Of a stretch of DNA of 64,000 nt, positions 62,367 to 64,000 are shown one piece after another. The stretch is from Thermomicrobiales bacterium. GTDB lineage: Bacteria > Chloroflexota > Chloroflexia > Thermomicrobiales > UBA6265. The stretch spans positions 62,001 to 126,000 of the forward strand of contig JAUJOZ010000003.1 of the NCBI GenBank assembly GCA_030447415.1, written 5' to 3'. Made by a program: the position numbers and the translations under genes. The notes below the pieces were generated by a model that was not told the DNA's origin, made no database searches, and saw only the letters and a list, made by a program, of their open reading frames with translations. Within the stretch, counting starts at the first letter, position 1. Every line of letters starts with the position of its first letter.

Positions 62367-62656
62367 GGGCTAAGACCGTCCCCGTTGCGCGCGCGCGTCT
62401 CCGCCAGGACATCGTCCTGGAGCTCCCGGGCCCGCACCTTGAGCGCTCGGTGCAGGGCCGGACAGCGCCAGGTGTCGGCCGGGTTGGCGACGAGACCATC
62501 GGTGGCGAACCCGAACCGGACGCCCAGCACGTCGCCGAAGCGGCGCAGCTCCCGGGCGGGGAGGTCGCGCAACGCCTCCGCAAAGGTCCGGTCGACGATC
62601 GCCGCGCGCGCCGCCGCACGGGTTGGGGCTGGGGACGGGCGGTCCTCCGGCGGCAA
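62363..62656 (-). CDS. Small helical protein coupled to the primase
   Basis: A 97-residue protein: RAAARAAIVDRTFAEALRDL, ELRRFGDVLGVRFGFATDGL, ADTWRCPALHRALKVRAREL and QDDVLAETRARNGDG. Its TGA overlaps the primase ATG. TTG 62656 is the listed start but others are possible. I do not recognise the family. Coupling suggests a replication-associated role. Confidence 0.5.
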   Translation of the reverse strand: MPPEDRPSPAPTRAAARAAIVDRTFAEALRDLPARELRRFGDVLGVRFGFATDGLVANPADTWRCPALHRALKVRARELQDDVLAETRARNGDGLSP

Positions 62657-62817
62657 CGCTGCGCCTCGGCGTCCCCCGGTCGGACACCGGCCGCCGGCGT
62701 CCGCCTGGCTGGGCGCTGCGTGGGATTGCGGGTGGGTTGTACGATGGGGTTGGCACGAGGGAGGGCCTCCTCGTGCGCCGCCCCCGGGGGAGCAGCCACC
62801 GCCCGGGGGCGGCGCCG

Positions 62818-63151
62818 TTAAGCGACGGCCTCCTGGGCGGCGGGTGTGGTCGCGGAAGGGGCGGTGGCGGGTTGCCGCCGGCGGGCCTGGGCGCTGAGGC
62901 GCGCGAGCCGCGCAAAGTGCGCCTTGCGGGCACTTGCCGCCCGCCGCTTGCGCTCGGCCTCGGGGAGCGTCCCCTCGGGATCCACCTCACGCTCGAACTT
63001 TGCGAGGAACGCCCGGCGACCGGGGGGCGGTGAGCTCCCGGGAATCGTAGAGGCTGTGGAGCTGGTGGGCGCCGATCCGGCCACGACGGGCCATCTCGGC
63101 GGGGTCGATCTCGTAGCTGACGGTGATCGTGGACTTGGCGGGGGCAGACAC
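62818..63151 (-). pseudogene. Small basic helical protein, one frameshift
   Basis: GTG 63151 begins SAPAKSTITVSYEIDPAEMA with RRGRIGAHQLHSLYDSRELT, slips in the G-run near 63030, and continues RRAFLAKFEREVDPEGTLPE, AERKRRAASARKAHFARLAR. The N-terminal half has a beta-strand pair as in small ribbon-helix or toxin-antitoxin-type proteins, and the C-terminal half is a basic helix. It is presumably a DNA-binding accessory of the mobile module. No named family was recognised. Confidence 0.5.
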
Positions 63152-63315
63152 AAGACGGGCGCACCTCACTCTCGACCGCCCGCTGAGCCCGAAGGCACCG
63201 CGAGCGACTTGGACCGCCCGCACTGTCCGTTAGGACTGCAAGCGGCGAGAGATCGGCGCGCCCATCGCCATGTATTCGACTGGCAGCTCGCCCCTTTCGG
63301 GCGAGGGTCCGGTCA

Positions 63316-64000
63316 TTATAGCAGGTGCGACGGCGCTTCCGTGCCCGCGGTCTCGACGACGAAACCGGGCGGCGTCGGCACGTCGTTGAGGCTGCCGCAG
63401 ACGGGGCACCAGATCAGGCACGGCGGCACCGGCGCCTGGCCGCTCGGCGAGATGGGGCCGCCCCACCTCGACAACGCGGGCGCCGTCCGGTCCGTCGATC
63501 GGCCGCCCGTCTCGAACGCTCGGCGACCCACGCGGAGGCCGGATCTCGAACGTTTGCCGCCGAGCGAGATGCGGTATCCGGTGTCGTCGTAGCCGTAGTA
63601 GAGGGGCCGCGGCCTTCGGCCGGGCGCCGTCCCAGGTTCCCGGTGCGGCCGCTCGGGCGCCATCGCCCAAATGTCGCCCTCGAAGCCGAGCGCCGCCGCC
63701 TCCTCGGCGGCAGCTTCCGCGAGCGCCACCCCGCGGCGATGCAACTCCGCAAAGGCAGCGCGCCGCTCGCCGAGAAGCAGCCGCAGGCGGCCGAACGTCT
63801 CGCACCGTCGCGCCTGGACGTCCGGCGGCAGGTCAGTTCGAGCGGCCATCTCCGCGAAGAAGGCGGTCGAGCTCGTCAAGCGCACCGTAATGCGCCTGAC
63901 ACTGCGCGTCGAACTGGTTCGGGTCTACGGCGCGATTAGCGCACACCAGTCGGCCGAGCGACGCGGCAGCCGGGCTTGCCGCAGAGGGCACGCAAGGGGT
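63316..64000 (-). pseudogene. Zinc-ribbon protein with frameshifts, partial at right edge
   Basis: The readable frame from 63885 has AFFAEMAARTDLPPDVQARR, ETFGRLRLLLGERRAAFAEL, GFEGDIWAMAPERPHREPGT, YYGYDDTGYRISLGGKRSRS and a C-terminal ribbon LIWCPVCGSLNDVPTPPGFV. Upstream, in another frame, comes FDAQCQAHYGALDELD and, near the edge, LCGKPGCRVARPTG, a possible second zinc knuckle. The gene runs off the window and has at least one slip near 63880. Function is unknown; its position suggests the same mobile module. Confidence 0.4.

Overview
This window is high-GC bacterial chromosome with many GTG and TTG starts, short intergenic gaps and long spurious antisense frames. The gene mix suggests Chloroflexota, most likely class Thermomicrobia (Sphaerobacter-like): ScyD-like and Rv2578c-type radical SAM proteins, PepF, tandem DUF990-type ABC permeases, adjacent DUF1326 and DUF2182 genes, Ser/Thr kinases, and surface proteins with LPxTG-like tails. 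This assignment is inferred from gene content; no rRNA or tRNA gene was seen.

Positions 1-31 kb are mostly housekeeping and metabolism. They hold a broken LuxR-type STAND ATPase, a radical SAM protein with a truncated second copy of its 5' end, remnants of an S1 protease and an SDR, a nucleotidyltransferase, an Orn/Lys/Arg-type decarboxylase, a tandem GNAT protein, a class I aminotransferase, PepF, an ABC-2 exporter (two permeases and an ATPase with a NUDIX gene lodged between them), a metal-binding pair, an MFS carrier, a DmpA-like peptidase, a class III aminotransferase, an Mrp-type Fe-S ATPase, an AI-2E family transporter, a PRC-barrel stress protein, a peroxiredoxin with an in-frame TGA at the catalytic position, NadA and a Ser/Thr kinase. 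The peroxiredoxin is the best single find: the TGA replaces the catalytic Cys and a SECIS-like hairpin follows at the right distance.

Positions 31-37 kb hold an unusual divergent cluster: a large degenerate-kinase protein facing two membrane genes. One has two helices and a long coiled coil. The other has one Asp-containing helix, an Ala/Gln-rich stalk and an OmpA-like tail. The layout recalls MotAB/ZorAB-type motors. Positions 37-43 kb hold an acetamidase, a cupredoxin, an ECF sigma/anti-sigma pair and a glycosyltransferase (with a stray copy of its 3' end).

Positions 43-54 kb are accessory: a thioredoxin with one indel at its active site, a decayed FAD monooxygenase, an integrase remnant, a 190-bp MITE-like element, a TPR regulator, a DUF1326/DUF2182 module, a Cys-rich Tat-type protein and an ISL3-type element. 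The element's 49-bp terminal repeats match those of the MITE and enclose a RibD/DHFR-like passenger gene. Positions 55-64 kb look plasmid- or phage-derived: 11-bp and 19-bp periodic repeats, small coupled ORFs, an HGG-motif protein, a VRR-NUC-like nuclease, a DUF3854-type primase and a winged-helix/zinc-ribbon protein. These are interspersed with a TSP3-repeat surface protein and a small membrane protein.

Many genes are split by one-base shifts, often at G/C runs. Either the sequence has residual indel errors or the accessory genes are decaying; both may be true. Frameshifted genes are listed as pseudogene over their full extent, with each fragment described.
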